Assembly (NCBI GenBank): GCA_025716855.1
Contig: JAIXMQ010000124.1
Coordinates: forward strand, 1-42,250
Reading direction: 5' to 3'
Origin: Pilaira anomala
Lineage: Eukaryota; Mucoromycota; Mucoromycetes; Mucorales; Mucoraceae
Length of the DNA stretch: 42,250 bases
Positions 1-11,038 of this stretch are shown one piece after another. Numbering within the stretch: position 1 is the first letter of the stretch; each line of letters begins with the position of its first letter. The notes below the pieces were generated by a model. The model was not told where the DNA came from and searched no databases. It was given only the letters and a program-made list of their open reading frames with translations. The translations under genes and the position numbers were made by a program.

Positions 1-1365
1 ATACAGCACCAAGAGCGAAGTCGGAAGCATCGGTTTCAAGAATACAAGGTAGATCAGGATTGAAGTGACGGAGAACAGGGTTACTAACTATAGCATTTTT
101 TAAAGAATTAAAAGCACCACGAGCAGAATCGTTCCAAACAAATTTAACATCTTTTTTTAGTAAGGTAGTCAGTGGTACACATAGTTTTGAGTAGTTTGCA
201 ATAAAGCGTTTATAAAAGTTGGTAAGTCCTAAGAATACTTGAATGTCATGAACACTGGTAAGGTCTTTCCAATTTTTTATAGCAGTAACCTTTTCGGGAT
301 CCATGGAAATGTGATTCGGACTAATAACGAAACCGAGAAATTGTACACTAGTAACATCGAATTCACATTTTTCTAGTTTGAGGGACAAGGTTGCATCTTT
401 TAATTTTTGTAATACCAGGCGGACATGGAGAGTATGTTCTTCAGGAGATGCAGAAAAAATAAGAATATCGTCGAGGTAAACTACTACAAAAGAGTCGAGG
501 TATTCACGAAGGGTGTCATTAACTAAAGCTTGAAAAGAGGCGGGGGCATTGCAGAGACCAAAAGGCATAAAACGATATTGAAAATGACCATAACGGGTTC
601 GAAAAGCTGTTTTCCATTCATGACCCTTAGCAATACGGAGTAAGTTATAAGCGCCACGCATGTCAAGCTTAGTAAAAATAACACCAGAATGGAGTCGATC
701 AAGGGTTTCAGAGATTAAAGGCAAAGGACAGCGATTTGGTATGGTAATTTTATTTAAATTACGGTAATCGATAACGGGACGTAAAGAGCCATCTTTTTTC
801 TTGACAAAAAATACAGGTGCACCGGCAGGAGATTCCGATCGTTCAATAAAACCTTTTGATAAATTATCTTGAATATATTCGTATAATGTATCAAGTTCAA
901 CCTTGGATAAATTGTATAAAGGGCCAAAACCGACTTCAGTAGAAGCTTTGAGCGGAATAGTATGATCATATGGACGATGAGGAGGTAGGCGGTCTGCTTC
1001 ATTCTTAGAAAATACAATTTCATAGTCTTTATATTTATCAGGCAAAGTAGGTGTCAAAGGCGCTGCAAGTGTCGAGTCAGATGGTGTAACTAAAACATTT
1101 TCTATTTTAGTATTTTCAATGACGAGAGGCTGCTTAATTGAGTCGGGGTTTTCATGTTGAGTGTTTGAAATAAAAGAGTCATTAAAATAAGTGGAGTAAG
1201 AGACGTTGTTTATTTCAGAATTATTTTTAGAAATAATAGGGGAAGAAGGAGTAATTATGGTGTTAGTGTTAGTAACAGCTTCATCTTCGGAATCGTAAGC
1301 AGTAATGACATCGTTGGTAGTAGATGGGAGTTTTGTAGCTAGACAACCACGGAATAAACACGTAA
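1..1365 (-). pseudogene. Element A pol, C-terminal part: reverse transcriptase and start of RNase H
   Basis: This is Ty3/Gypsy polymerase read on the minus strand and running off the left edge. One uninterrupted frame covers a linker, the RT fingers (SPAGAPVFFVKKKDGSLRP, then PVIDYRNLNK), the catalytic YLDD (467-478), the RT thumb (FLGFVIS, FLGLTNFYKRF) and the first RNase H motif (ETDASDFALGA) at the edge. No stop or frameshift was seen. The gene is counted as broken only because the Harbinger element at 1366 separates it from its own gag and protease (4208-5912). Subtracting 2845 bp (element plus one TAA) makes both halves share one frame. RT copies element RNA into cDNA in cytoplasmic particles. 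Family assignment is firm. Confidence 0.93.
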
Positions 1366-1391
1366 GAGCATTCCCAACGGTTGGAGTAAAT
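1366..1391. repeat. Left terminal inverted repeat of Harbinger
   Basis: 26 bases match the reverse complement of 4182-4207 without a mismatch. TAA at 1363-1365 is the target duplication. Confidence 0.95.
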
Positions 1392-1540
1392 TTTGGGTTA
1401 AAATATGACTGTTTCTGAAGTTTTAAATTAAAACAGTCTAAAAAACTCCTGTGTCAGCCAACGGTTGAGATTAACTTGAGACTTTTATTTTAATTTATTT
1501 CCATTTTAAAAATTAAACAAAAAAAAAAGTATTTACTGCC

Positions 1541-2894
1541 ATGGATTTTGACCTTTTACGAATGTTGCGAGACGAGATTGCTTTAGTCGAGATCGAAATG
1601 GAAATTGTAGCCGAGATTATTAAAGATACTCAGGATAGCGACAAAAAAAAGACCAGAGGTGGGTCTACCGTAGGTCGTCGTTATATTGACAGGGACCATC
1701 TTCAGGGACACCGTCGTCTTTATAACGATTACTTTTCCGCAAGTCCCGTTTATACTGACAAGCAATTCCGAAGACGATTCAGAATGAGACGCTCATTGTT
1801 CTTACGCATCGTCGAAGACGTGAAAGGTAAGAATCCTTACTTTCGCCAACGAAGAGATGCTGCCCAAAAGCTCGGGCTTTCTCCTTTGCAGAAGATTACT
1901 GCAGCTATCCGTCAACTTGCATACGGAATCTCCTCTGATTGCGTTGACGAGTATATTCGCATTGGAGAATCTACGGCAATGGAGTGTCTCAAACGATTCT
2001 GCCGCACAATTGTTGAGGTTTACGAGGACGAGTACTTGCGTACACCGAACGAGCAAGATGTAGAACGTCTGATGAAAGAGGGAGAGAGTAGAGGTTTTCC
2101 CGGAATGCTTGGATCCATAGATTGTATGCATTGGGTATGGAAGAACTGCCCAAAGGCTTGGCACGGTCAGTATACAGGTAAGGAAAAAATGCCGACTGTT
2201 ATCCTTGAAGCAGTAGCCTCATACGATCTGTGGATATGGCATGCTTTCTTCGGTCTTCCCGGGGCATTAAACGATATTAATGTCTTGGACCGTTCCCACG
2301 TATTCGATGACTTGATGAATGGTAGGACACCCGAAGTTGAGTTTGTTATCAACGGTAACAAATACAACAAGGGCTACTACCTCGCAGATGGTATTTACCC
2401 TGCTTTCTCTACGTTCGTCAAGACCATCTCTGAACCACAGAGTGAAATGAAGAAGGTATATTATATTAAACAAATTTTAACGGGAGACAGTATTAAATTT
2501 TTGAATCTTTTAGGTCTTTGCTAAGGCACAGGAATCTGTGCGAAAGGATGTGGAACGTGCGTTTGGTGTGTTGCAGGCACGATTTGCCATGAGCAAAAGT
2601 CCCGCAAGAATGTGGAATGAGGGTGATATGCAAGCAATCATGAAGACTTGTATCATCCTCCACAACATGATTGTCGAGGATGAAAGAGGTCAAAACCTGG
2701 ACCATGAATACGATGGCGCACCCACCACCACCACCTCCACTACTACTGCTCCTTCTGATACATTGGGTGATTCAGAGAGCTTTGGCGCTTTTAAGCAACG
2801 ATATGCCGAAATTCTGGATCGCTCAATGCATCAACGTCTACAGAATGACTTAGTTGTGCACTTGTGGGGTAGACACGGTCATGAAAACCTTTAA
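1541..2894 (+). CDS. Harbinger-type DDE transposase, two exons
   Basis: Exons 1541-2455 and 2514-2894 encode about 431 aa. The 58-bp intron (2456-2513, GTATAT...TTTTAG) is phase 0, and splicing removes the frame end otherwise met at 2524. The catalytic triad of the plant-transposon/DDE_4 fold is visible: D near residue 192 (MLGSIDCMHWVWKNCP), D near 245 (LPGALNDINVLDRS) and E near 318 (DVERAFGVLQARF). An N-terminal helical, basic region precedes it, and a Thr-rich stretch near residue 370 precedes the C-terminus. The start was chosen as the first ATG after the AT-rich terminal region. It should cut and paste the element together with the Myb-like protein on the other strand. No disabling mutation was seen, so this is one of few possibly functional genes here. 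Confidence 0.93.
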
Positions 2895-2937
2895 TAAATT
2901 TACTTTTTTTTTTAAAAAAATATATATATTTATTTAT

Positions 2938-3931
2938 TTATTTATTTGATTTAATATCGTCAGTTTCAACTTCTTCTACTACTACTTCAGTTTCTACTTC
3001 TTCCGATACCGCATTTTCTATTCTGTTTAATGTCGGATCATCGTCTCCTCCTTGGCTTGCTTAAAGAAGCTGAAAACCTCGGGAATCATCAACGCAGATC
3101 GAAGAATACTTCAACATTACTTGGACTTCCAAAGCCCTTTTCTGATGCTCGAGAACATCATCCATAATCTTCATTAGACCTCTTCTGTCTTCTGCCAACT
3201 CCTTCATGCGCTTGACCGCCTCTTCGTGACGATCATTATCAGCAGCAGGCTTCCGTTTCATCTGCTTCTTACTTGCTTTACATCCAAGCGGACGTGAGCC
3301 GGAAGCAGGCTGTTCAACAGAGCCTTCACTGTCTCATTTAAAACTGCTTTTGAAGCAGCTTTTCTTCTTACCTTCTCTTCTTCCTCTTCTAAACGTTCGA
3401 TCCATTTAGGGCTGTCAGAAAGAACATCCCAACAATGCCTCAAGTTGAAATGTTGTTTGAATCGAATAAAATACAATTCCTTAGCCCTAGGATGCTATTA
3501 TTATTTTAGAAAAAATGTCAGTAACTTCTAATAATTATGATTGTATACAAAGATATTACCGTTTCCATGATAGGATTGGCTCCACTCTTCATGGTTTTTT
3601 TCGCTTGTGAAAATCGACCACAATACCCGGAAACTTGCTTTTGGATGGTCTTAAAGCGACCATACAAGCTTTCCCAGGAGCGTTCTTCGAAAGTGGCCAA
3701 CTTGTACTTGTTAAAGTCCTCCAAGATTCGACCCCAAAACCTTTTGAGATCTTGGTCATCACCAGTACTTGGATCCTCAGAGATGTGGATCCAGGACTTA
3801 CACAATTGGACGTCTTCGTCGGCCATCCAGTTTTTACCACGAGGAGCTTTAGCCTTACCTTTGGTAGTGGTAGTGGCAACTGTGGTTTCAGGTTGAGCAA
3901 TGACAACTGCGGTTTCAGGTTGAATAGACAT
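2938..3931 (-). pseudogene. Harbinger-associated Myb/SANT-like DNA-binding protein
   Basis: Exon 1 (3931-3560) starts MSIQPETAVV and contains a trihelix/Myb-like domain (GKNWMADEDVQLCKSW, FWGRILEDFNKYK, SWESLYGRFKTIQKQV). A 65-bp intron (3495-3559, GTAATA...AATAG) leads to exon 2 (HPRAKELYFIRFKQHFNLRH), a conserved RPLGCKASKKQ motif and a coiled basic region (MKRKPAADNDRHEEAVKRM). A one-base frameshift near 3330 comes before RPLGCK. An in-frame TAA at 3061-3063 cuts off an acidic tail that otherwise reads open to 2938. In PIF/Harbinger elements this partner binds terminal DNA and carries the transposase to it. The domain assignment is strong. The two breaks suggest this copy no longer makes a full product. 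Confidence 0.85.
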
Positions 3932-4181
3932 TTTTTGATATAAGAATATTATTAAAAAAAATTAACAAGATTTTAGTTACTGAAATTAGGCAAATTTTAT
4001 TTATTTTTTATTTTTTTCTGGAGGTAATTTAATTTTAATCTTTTTCCGGAAAGATTAAATAATGTGTAAATTTACACTTTTTTTAATCTTTTTTCTGGGA
4101 AATTTTATTTTAACTTTTTCTTAATCCAACCGTTGGGTGAGTTAAAAGTTAAAAAAATCGGAGTAATTTAAAATTTAGTCG

Positions 4182-4207
4182 ATTTACTCCAACCGTTGGG
4201 AATGCTC
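4182..4207. repeat. Right terminal inverted repeat of Harbinger
   Basis: Exact inverted copy of 1366-1391, followed by TAA at 4208-4210, which matches the left target duplication. Confidence 0.95.
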
Positions 4208-5912
4208 TAAGAGCGACCGTTCCAGAGACCCAGTCGAAACCAGGGTTATGGCGGGATAGCCAGTCTTGACCAAGAATGATGTCGTGAGCAGATGAATCTA
4301 GATGGCATAAAGTAATGAATTCCTTATGGTGTGTGTCTTCTAATTCCAAAAGGAGACAAGAGACGCGATCAGAAGCATGAATAGAGTTGTCAGCAAGACG
4401 AAAGGAGACAGGCTTAGTAGTAAGAAAAGGAAGGTCATTTTTAGCTACCAAGGACGAAGAAATAAATGAAGTGGAACTTCCAGAGTCAACCAAAGCACGA
4501 ACAGACTTGACAAGCTTGCCATGAGTATCCAAGGTTACAGGTAAAATAATTAAACCAGACACAATACTTTGACTAACATACTCGATGTTACATTTGATAG
4601 AGTTGTCGATGCTTTGTTTACGCTTTTCTACTTCGAACTTGAAATCAGACATAATTTCCAATTTAGGTTTCTTGACAACAGGATTTACCAAGTTAAGTTG
4701 CATTTCACTGTTGACAGGCGTAATGGCATTGACAGAATGATGATAGGTACCATAGGTAACGACAGGAAGTTCTTGATTTTGATTATCGTCCATTAGAATG
4801 GTTGAGATAGTTTGAGGATAAGAAGAGGAATATCGAGTTTGACTTGGGTTTTTATTAGGACAAGCTGCCGTAAAGTGACCAGCTCCGCCACAATATAGAC
4901 ACAGATTGTTTCTACGTCTTCTATCTTTTTCTTCAACCGTAATTGGTCCACGACGATAACTATCGTTGGGTACGTTTTGAATGGGTTTTACTTCATAAAT
5001 AGGATGACTGACATGATTAATTTCCATTGGTGTAGGTTCAGTTCGAGTAGGTGTATTATTTGTAGGGGGTCGTTGCTGGTAGTTGTTTCGGATGGTTGAA
5101 TTCTTTTGTTGGGATCTAGCAAATAGACGATTATCTATATCGATAGATTTAGCGATAAGTTGGTTAAGATCGGTGATGGGATCAATTCTTGCAAGTTCAT
5201 CCTTAATTTGTTCTTTCAGATTTAATGTGTACTGTGACACCAAGGCATCATTGTTCCAAGTGAGTTGCATACTGATACGTCTAAATTCGGTAGAATATGT
5301 TGCAGCAGATCCAACTTGACGCAAGGCACGGATCGCACTTTCAGAATTAATAATTGGATTTGAATCACCAAATGCATCATAAAGTAGTTTCTTAAAATTT
5401 TTGTAACTGTTCAAGATTTCGGGTTTCACATCTGATTCAATACCTTTAATATATGGCTGTACGTAAGAAAAGGCGTTCCCAGATAGACAACCGATGGTAA
5501 AAAGAATTTTCTTTTCGTCAGTGGCAAATCGAATTTCATCGGCAGCAAACACAACGGACAGTTGAATAAAAAAAGAATCAATGTAAGATGCTTGACCAGT
5601 AAAGGGTGCAGGTGCTTTAATACGAATAGCCGAATTTGTTTATTGAATAAGTTGATTATTTTTAGGTTGACAATTTTCAGCAATATATGTATGTATTTCG
5701 GCGCCAAGATCAGATACTTGTTTTTGGCAGGTGTTAATAATACTGGGGGTACTGACTTCCAAAGGGTGAATGCGGTGTAAAAGATTGGTGGTAATCTCAT
5801 TAACTGAGTTTAGTTGGCCTTCAAGTTTGGGTAAAACGTTTTCTTCTAAAAGTGAGACACGTTGGAGAAGTTGTTTTACTGTTTCGATTTGTTCTTCAGT
5901 CAGTTCGGGCAT
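4208..5912 (-). pseudogene. Element A gag and protease
   Basis: The frame starts at 5912 (MPELTEEQIETVKQLLQ, helical) and runs through a Ty3-type gag capsid region, a CCHC zinc knuckle (CLYCGGAGHFTAAC) and an aspartic protease with the core LVDSGSS (Ser in place of the usual Thr), then HDIILGQDWL. One in-frame TAA (5640-5642) splits off the first 90 codons. Downstream reading is open to the Harbinger junction at 4208 and then continues, frame matched, at 1365. Gag packages element RNA and the protease matures the polyprotein. The stop replaces a codon in an otherwise clean single gag-pol frame, so it is either a recent nonsense mutation or a sequencing error. Confidence 0.88.
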
Positions 5913-5998
5913 AGTAGGTAAGACAGAGGAAGAAAAAAAAAATGTTTTAAGTTGGACAAGAGTGAAACCAAGCTATCAAAGTTGTTTGATTCAGGATA

Positions 5999-6471
5999 AT
6001 GTCACGGACGAGGTACGGGCAAGAGGCAGAAGATAACTTGGTACAGAGAGATAATGAATACAATGGCAGATAAAAATAAGTGATAATAAAATAGGATTTA
6101 TTTAACGGGAAAATTGATAAGATCCTGAATGAGGATTTTTGACATCAAAATTATATGCCTTTTTATATAAAAATAAAGACATTAATTTTGTGACAAGTTA
6201 ATTATAAATTATTAATAGCAAGATGATTCATGATGTGACAAGGAGAGATTCGGGACAAGATCTGAGTGATTGACTGTAATCATAGGTTGGGGTAATAGAT
6301 TATACAAGAGTGAACGGAGATGAGTTGATTATAGTAGTTGATAGTGGTATATAATCTGATGAGCTTGAAGCGGGAGTTGCAAAGGCGGGTAACAGGGACG
6401 GGAAGCTGGTAACAAGATTGATTGTCAGTACGATTAGACTAGAGTGCAGGAAACGGGAAAAGATTTAATCA
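5999..6471 (-). repeat. Probable 5' LTR of element A
   Basis: The gene-free stretch between the gag start (5912) and the next element contains a block that can begin TGTCACGGACG and end near TTTAATCA, giving TG...CA ends. No second copy lies in the window, so the borders are inferred. The right edge could lie anywhere from 6471 to 6492. 5913-5998 would be the leader. No coding potential was seen. Confidence 0.4.
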
Positions 6472-6492
6472 TGAAATATATGGTCTGAGTTC

Positions 6493-8785
6493 ATGACAGA
6501 AATGATGGCTAATGGTATTGAAAGAAGAGCTATTTCTCCTCCTTTGGTAGAAGCGGTTCCTAATACGGTTATCCCAGTTAAAAAAAATAATCATGTTAGT
6601 GGTGTGACTGTTAAGAAGGCAAGAAAGAAGGCTCTAGGGTTTCCTGTCAAATTAAAGAAGTCTAAGGTTTGGTCTCGACTTATAAATGCTGAAGCTGGTA
6701 TATCTGTTGCTGAGTGGATCTCTTTAGATAAAGAAGCAGCCTCTGAAGTCATCGATGGCATCAGATTTTTACGAGAACAAAAGCCGAAAAATCCCAGAGT
6801 CAAATCTAGTGGTGCTGGTGTTAGTGGTGCAGGTACTAGTGTTGTTGATGTCGGTGGTGCTGGTGTTAGTGGTACAGGTGCTAGTGGTGCTGGTGTCAAT
6901 GGTGTTGGTGTCAATGGTGTTGGTGTCAATGGTGTTGGTGTTAATGGTGTTGGTGTTAGTGGTGTTGGTGTAAATGGTGCTGGTGTAACTGGCGTTGATG
7001 CTAGTGCAATAAATAATAGCATGGATATAAATGAAGTACTTATTGATACTGATTCTTCAGTTGTTTCTTCATGTGAATCTTATGAGACTGGCTCCGAGTC
7101 TAGTGGTGAAGAAAACTCTTCTCTTGATATTGAATCTGTTCGCAATGCTGCTGGTGATGAATGTGACTTGGAGTTTAGCGATGTTGAATCTTACTATTGA
7201 TATCCATATAATTTGCAGAAGATGAAGTCTGGTTCCCCCTTGAGAGCTGCTATCAGTATAAATGGAAAACCAGTGGAAGCTGTTTTTGATACAGGAGCTT
7301 CTGTATCTATTTTAGGTTCAAGAATTGCTACCGAGTTAGGTTTAGTTCCAAATGGTGACAAATTACATTAGGGTGGATTTAATCAACATGAAGAAATACC
7401 TTCTGAATCTAGTGTAATCATGGATGTTCCTATTTGCATTGGTGGAAAAATTAGACCCGAACATATGGCCATCCAACTCTCTGGTAGTACTAGTGAAGTG
7501 TGTTTACTTGGTGTCCCTTGGTTCCAAGCGTATAGTATCTCTTTGGATCTGCAACGATCACAAGTATGCGTCCCTACCTCCAATGGTATCATTAGAGTAC
7601 AAAGTCGAACTAAACATGTCATCTAAAATCTCACCAGCTTAAATAAAAAGGAACTAGAAGTTTATCATGTTGCAGCTAGTCAAAAATATAGCGTTACTTT
7701 GGAAGACGACTCGATACCTACTGGTGAAGAAGGTGACCTTGGTTTTGACAAGTCTCAAGATGTGGTGTTCAATGCGGAAAATATATCAGAAAGTGTCTGT
7801 GTTGAATTGAAGGAAGTTGTCGAGAGATACAAGAATTGTTTTTCTGAAGTTTCAGGTCTTACTGGTATTTAAGGGTATACTGCCAAGATTCGTTTGAAAG
7901 ATAATGCTGTTCCTGTTAGACATAGGCCGTTCAAGTTAGGCTGGTCTAACCAAAATCTAGTAGATAAATATGTTCAAGAAATGCTTGATTTAGATATCAT
8001 CGAGCCGTCTAAGGTGAATGGTCTTCTTGCCTTTTCTTGGTGAATAAAAAGGAAACGAATGTGAAACAACCATTAGTAGACTTCCGTGCGGTGAACAAGA
8101 TGATAGTGCAAGAAAATGTTCCTACAGCAACGGTTCCAGAACTAATCAAAACCGTTGGTAATGCTAAGGTGTTCTGGACTTTTGATTGCACAAGTGATTA
8201 CCACCAGCTAGAACTTGAAAAGGAAGGCTCTGAGGTTACTGGATTCGTGACAAGCAAGGGTGCCTTTCAGTATAAAAGACTAGCGCAAGGTCTTACTATA
8301 GGTTGTTCCCAATTCCAACGAGTCATGTCTTCAATATTTAAAGAATATATAGGTGAATTTGTTTTTGTCTTCCTGGATGACATCTTAGTATATTCAAATA
8401 ATATGGATGAACATAAAAAGCACTTGATTCTTTTATTTGAAGCTTGTGAAAGGTCCAACTTGAAGTTAAAAAGGAAGAAGTGTAATTTTGGTTGCGATAA
8501 GGTAGAATATCTAAGTCATGTCTTAGGTGCAGAAGGAAATAGTCCTGGGGAACGTAATGTAATTAAGATCAAGAACTTTCCTACACCTACGAAAGCTACG
8601 GATATTAGAAGTTTTCTGGGCCTCAGTGGTTATTATCGCAAGTATGTACATCGCTATGGTGAAATAGCTGAACCGTTAAATAGGTTAACTAGGAAAAACT
8701 GCGTGTTTGTTTGGGGTGAAGAACAACAGGCCTCTTTTGATGCTCTAAAACAAGCTTTAGTTACTGCTCCTATTTTGTCTTTGAG
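6493..8785 (+). pseudogene. Element I: plus-strand Ty3/Gypsy gag-linker, protease and RT relic
   Basis: An open stretch from 6493 (MTEMMANGIERR) carries a basic, helical gag-linker region, then Gly/Val-rich repeats. After an in-frame TGA (7198) comes an aspartic protease with the core VFDTGASVSILGS. Further in-frame stops are TAG 7369, TAA 7624 and TAA 7870. A frameshift near 8035 leads into a good RT frame (8037 onward) with LVDFRAVNK, YQYK-like fingers and the catalytic FLDD (about 8371). The RT thumb ends at TAPILS. The expected RNase H is missing because homology stops at 8785 where the LTR of element B begins. Orientation is opposite to all other retroelements here. No LTR was identified on its left. 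It is the oldest-looking layer. Confidence 0.85.
6806..7005 (+). repeat. In-frame tandem repeat coding Gly-Val/Ala-Gly-Val-Asn/Ser
   Basis: Units of about 18 bp (GGTGTTGGTGTCAAT type) repeat about eight to ten times with drift, coding G-x-G-V-N/S runs within the gag-linker of element I. The region has expanded by slippage in frame and reads as a low-complexity flexible linker. Confidence 0.8.
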
Positions 8786-9213
8786 ATGTTCGAGCTATTA
8801 TAATGATAGAACAAACGGAAATAAAAGCAATAAAAAATATATAACAAAGTTAAAATAAATCAGACTGCAACAATAAACTAAACTTTATTAAAAGGTACAA
8901 AAAGTGTTTGGTTATATATAGTAAATAGAAGTTAAACAAGCGAAGCATGAATTGTGAAACATAGCCATGATCAATGATCTATTACAATAAACATGTTGCT
9001 GAAAATAAGATAAAAGGTCCCCAAGTATTATAACTGGTTGCTGTACCTGATAATTATAAAAGAGGCTTGTTGATCATAGAGACAATGATGTGATTTATAT
9101 ATTAGCAAATTAGATAATTATTGTAGTGTGAATAAATTTATAGTATCGTAAAGTAGTGAAGGATATTAGAGCATGAGTAATTATATGAGAATATAATGTG
9201 CTCGTTCACAACA
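8786..9213 (-). repeat. 3' LTR of element B
   Basis: A block of about 428 bp begins TGTTCGAGC and ends CGTTCACAACA, placed between the abrupt end of relic I (8785) and a purine-rich tract. No second copy lies in the window. The right edge is well supported by the adjacent polypurine tract and the left edge by loss of RT homology. Confidence 0.7.
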
Positions 9214-9226
9214 TTACCCCCCACCA
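9214..9226 (-). other. Polypurine tract of element B
   Basis: On the minus strand TGGTGGGGGGTAA directly precedes the LTR start TGTTGTGAACG. This is the expected primer site for plus-strand DNA synthesis. 9227-9396 is 3' untranslated. Confidence 0.7.
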
Positions 9227-9396
9227 GATACATAGAAGTTTAACTACTGTACAAGGACTAATAAATTATGTAGAAAAATAAAGAAAATAAAATTGATCGT
9301 AGTAATGCGTAAGAGAGACCGGTAAAAACCCATAAAAACCTTATAAGGCAAAAATATAAAAAGGAAAAAGGCTCATGCAATTTACTTAAAAGACTT

Positions 9397-10615
9397 TTAC
9401 TGTTGCTGTTGCTTAGCAAGTAGTCTTTTGGATCGTTTGATAATTTGAGCATTTTTGTTGCTATGCTTATTTCGATCAGTACGTTTACGGATCGTGTTAT
9501 TAACAGTGTTAGCTAAAGGAGTATCCTTTGTGTTGCTAGTACCGCTATTTCTACGATTCCAGTAAAGCTGGATATGGAGCTTAGAACTGAGGTCAGATTC
9601 TTTTTGCCATGTGTGATCAGCAGAATCATTATATCCAAGCCAATGGACAAGATATTCATAATTAGTAGGTACACCACGGTGTGCGATAATAGCTTGTACC
9701 TCGTAATGCTTATCCTTGACATTGTTCTGAGAAGCTACGTTGGGGTCTACTAGTTTTATCTGTTGCGTAGGAACATCCCGAGATAATAGATTTTGAGCTT
9801 GATCCATCAAGATGTAACTCTTATTCTTTGTATAACCTTTGATAAAAAAGGGGCCAAAAAATGCTTCTTCTAATTTAGAATTTCGATGTACATTCTTGAT
9901 CATAACTTTACTACCAATAGGATACATGTCTTTAATAATCCTGTGCTTCTTTTCAAACTTTTTATGATCAGTTCTCTTGTGTTTCACGAATGAGAGCAGC
10001 AATATGAGGTATGACAACTTCTTGTGCAAAGGTAAGTCTGTCATTGATCTTTTTAGTATCAGCATGGAGCATAGAAGGCGTAGGATTGACATTGGAGTAA
10101 TCCTTAAAGTCATTTGGCTGTCTATTAAATACTATTGCATAAGGTCTGGACTTATGTAATTTCGAATATTTAATATTCATAGCAAGTTGTACTGGATTAA
10201 GATATAAGTCCCAGTCAGCGTGTTTACCGTTCAGTTGCTTTACAATAGCAGACTTAGCGATGCCGACAAATCTTTCACATACAGAATTTCCTTGTGGTGT
10301 ATAAGGTAATGATAAACGTCTATCAATTCCGCTCAGTAGAATAAGTTGAGAAACTATTTCATTAACAAATTCAGATCCATTGTCGGATGTGAGAACTTTT
10401 GGGAATGAGAATAAACAAAATACGTTAAGTAGTTCCCGTGCGATGGTTACACTACGTTTATCGGCGATCGCTCTCAAGACGGTGAAGCGACTAAAATGAT
10501 CTACGAGAATGAGCATATAATTATTTCCGCTAGAAGATGTAACGTTGAATGTACCAAGATCCATAGACCAACAGTCTAAAGGGAGATCTGCTTCAACACT
10601 TCTGTAGGGATGATA
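9397..10615 (-). pseudogene. Element B integrase core and chromodomain
   Basis: The core starts at the transposon junction (10613) with HPYRSVEADLPLDCWSMDLG. The catalytic residues are D in CWSMDLG, D in LTSDNGSEF and E in PQGNSVCERF. A frameshift near 9970 (after AALIRETQ) leads to the integrase C-terminal domain (HRIIKDMYPIGSKVMIKN) and a chromodomain (HYEVQAIIAHRG, then YLVHWLGY and HTWQKESDL). A basic tail rich in Lys/Arg and Gln ends at 9397. Integrase inserts cDNA into chromosomes. Chromodomains of this retrotransposon group are known to direct insertion toward heterochromatin, which would fit a nested repeat landscape. The frameshift makes this copy defective. Confidence 0.9.
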
Positions 10616-10645
10616 AAGTGCATGCGTTTTATAATAGACCAATTT
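10616..10645. repeat. Left inverted repeat of TA-target DDE transposon
   Basis: Matches the reverse complement of 13558-13587 with one mismatch (G/C at the eleventh base). Confidence 0.92.
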
Positions 10646-11038
10646 AGCTCCGATTTGTGGAACTTTTTTTTAGACGTGTTATATGGATGGGGTTCGTGAT
10701 TTTAAGAGAGCTGAATACGACAAGATGTTATTATTAATATATATAAGAGCCCTACGTAGAGTTTTTTTACATTTAGTTTGTATTTTTTTTTTTTACGTGA
10801 TTATGGTTAACATTTTAAGCTTGGGAACCAAAAAATGTCCTCCCACAAATTTCCTTATTTGTTCATATTATAAAAAATCAGCCAATCAGAAGTGAGTATT
10901 TATGTAGCCTGGTGTGACAAAGAGTCATTGTTTGCATTTTATATGGTCATCCACACGTACACACAACATATAAAAGATTTTCTTGAAACTTCTCCTTTTT
11001 TCCTCATCACTTTTCCTTTTTTTTTTTTTTTTTTACAT

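Larger units (their letters stand above)
1366..4207. mobile_element. PIF/Harbinger DNA transposon, complete
   Basis: The ends are a perfect 26-bp inverted repeat (1366-1391 and 4182-4207, starting GAGCATTCCCAACGG), flanked on both sides by TAA (1363-1365 and 4208-4210), the 3-bp TWA duplication typical of the superfamily. The 2842-bp element has the classic two-gene layout: a DDE transposase on plus and a Myb/SANT-like protein on minus, converging with about 45 bp between their ends. It lies inside the polyprotein of element A. 1392-1540 and 3932-4181 are AT-rich terminal regions without a gene. Confidence 0.95.

Noticed and set aside
754..1023. Minus-strand 89-codon frame
   Set aside because: It is out of frame with the clean RT reading of element A across the same bases.
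3537..3943. Plus-strand reading frames over the Myb-like gene
   Set aside because: Antisense shadows; the minus strand has the domain, intron signals and matching convergent layout.
6591..7022. Thr-Pro repeat protein on the minus strand
   Set aside because: Antisense shadow of the Gly-Val repeat in element I.
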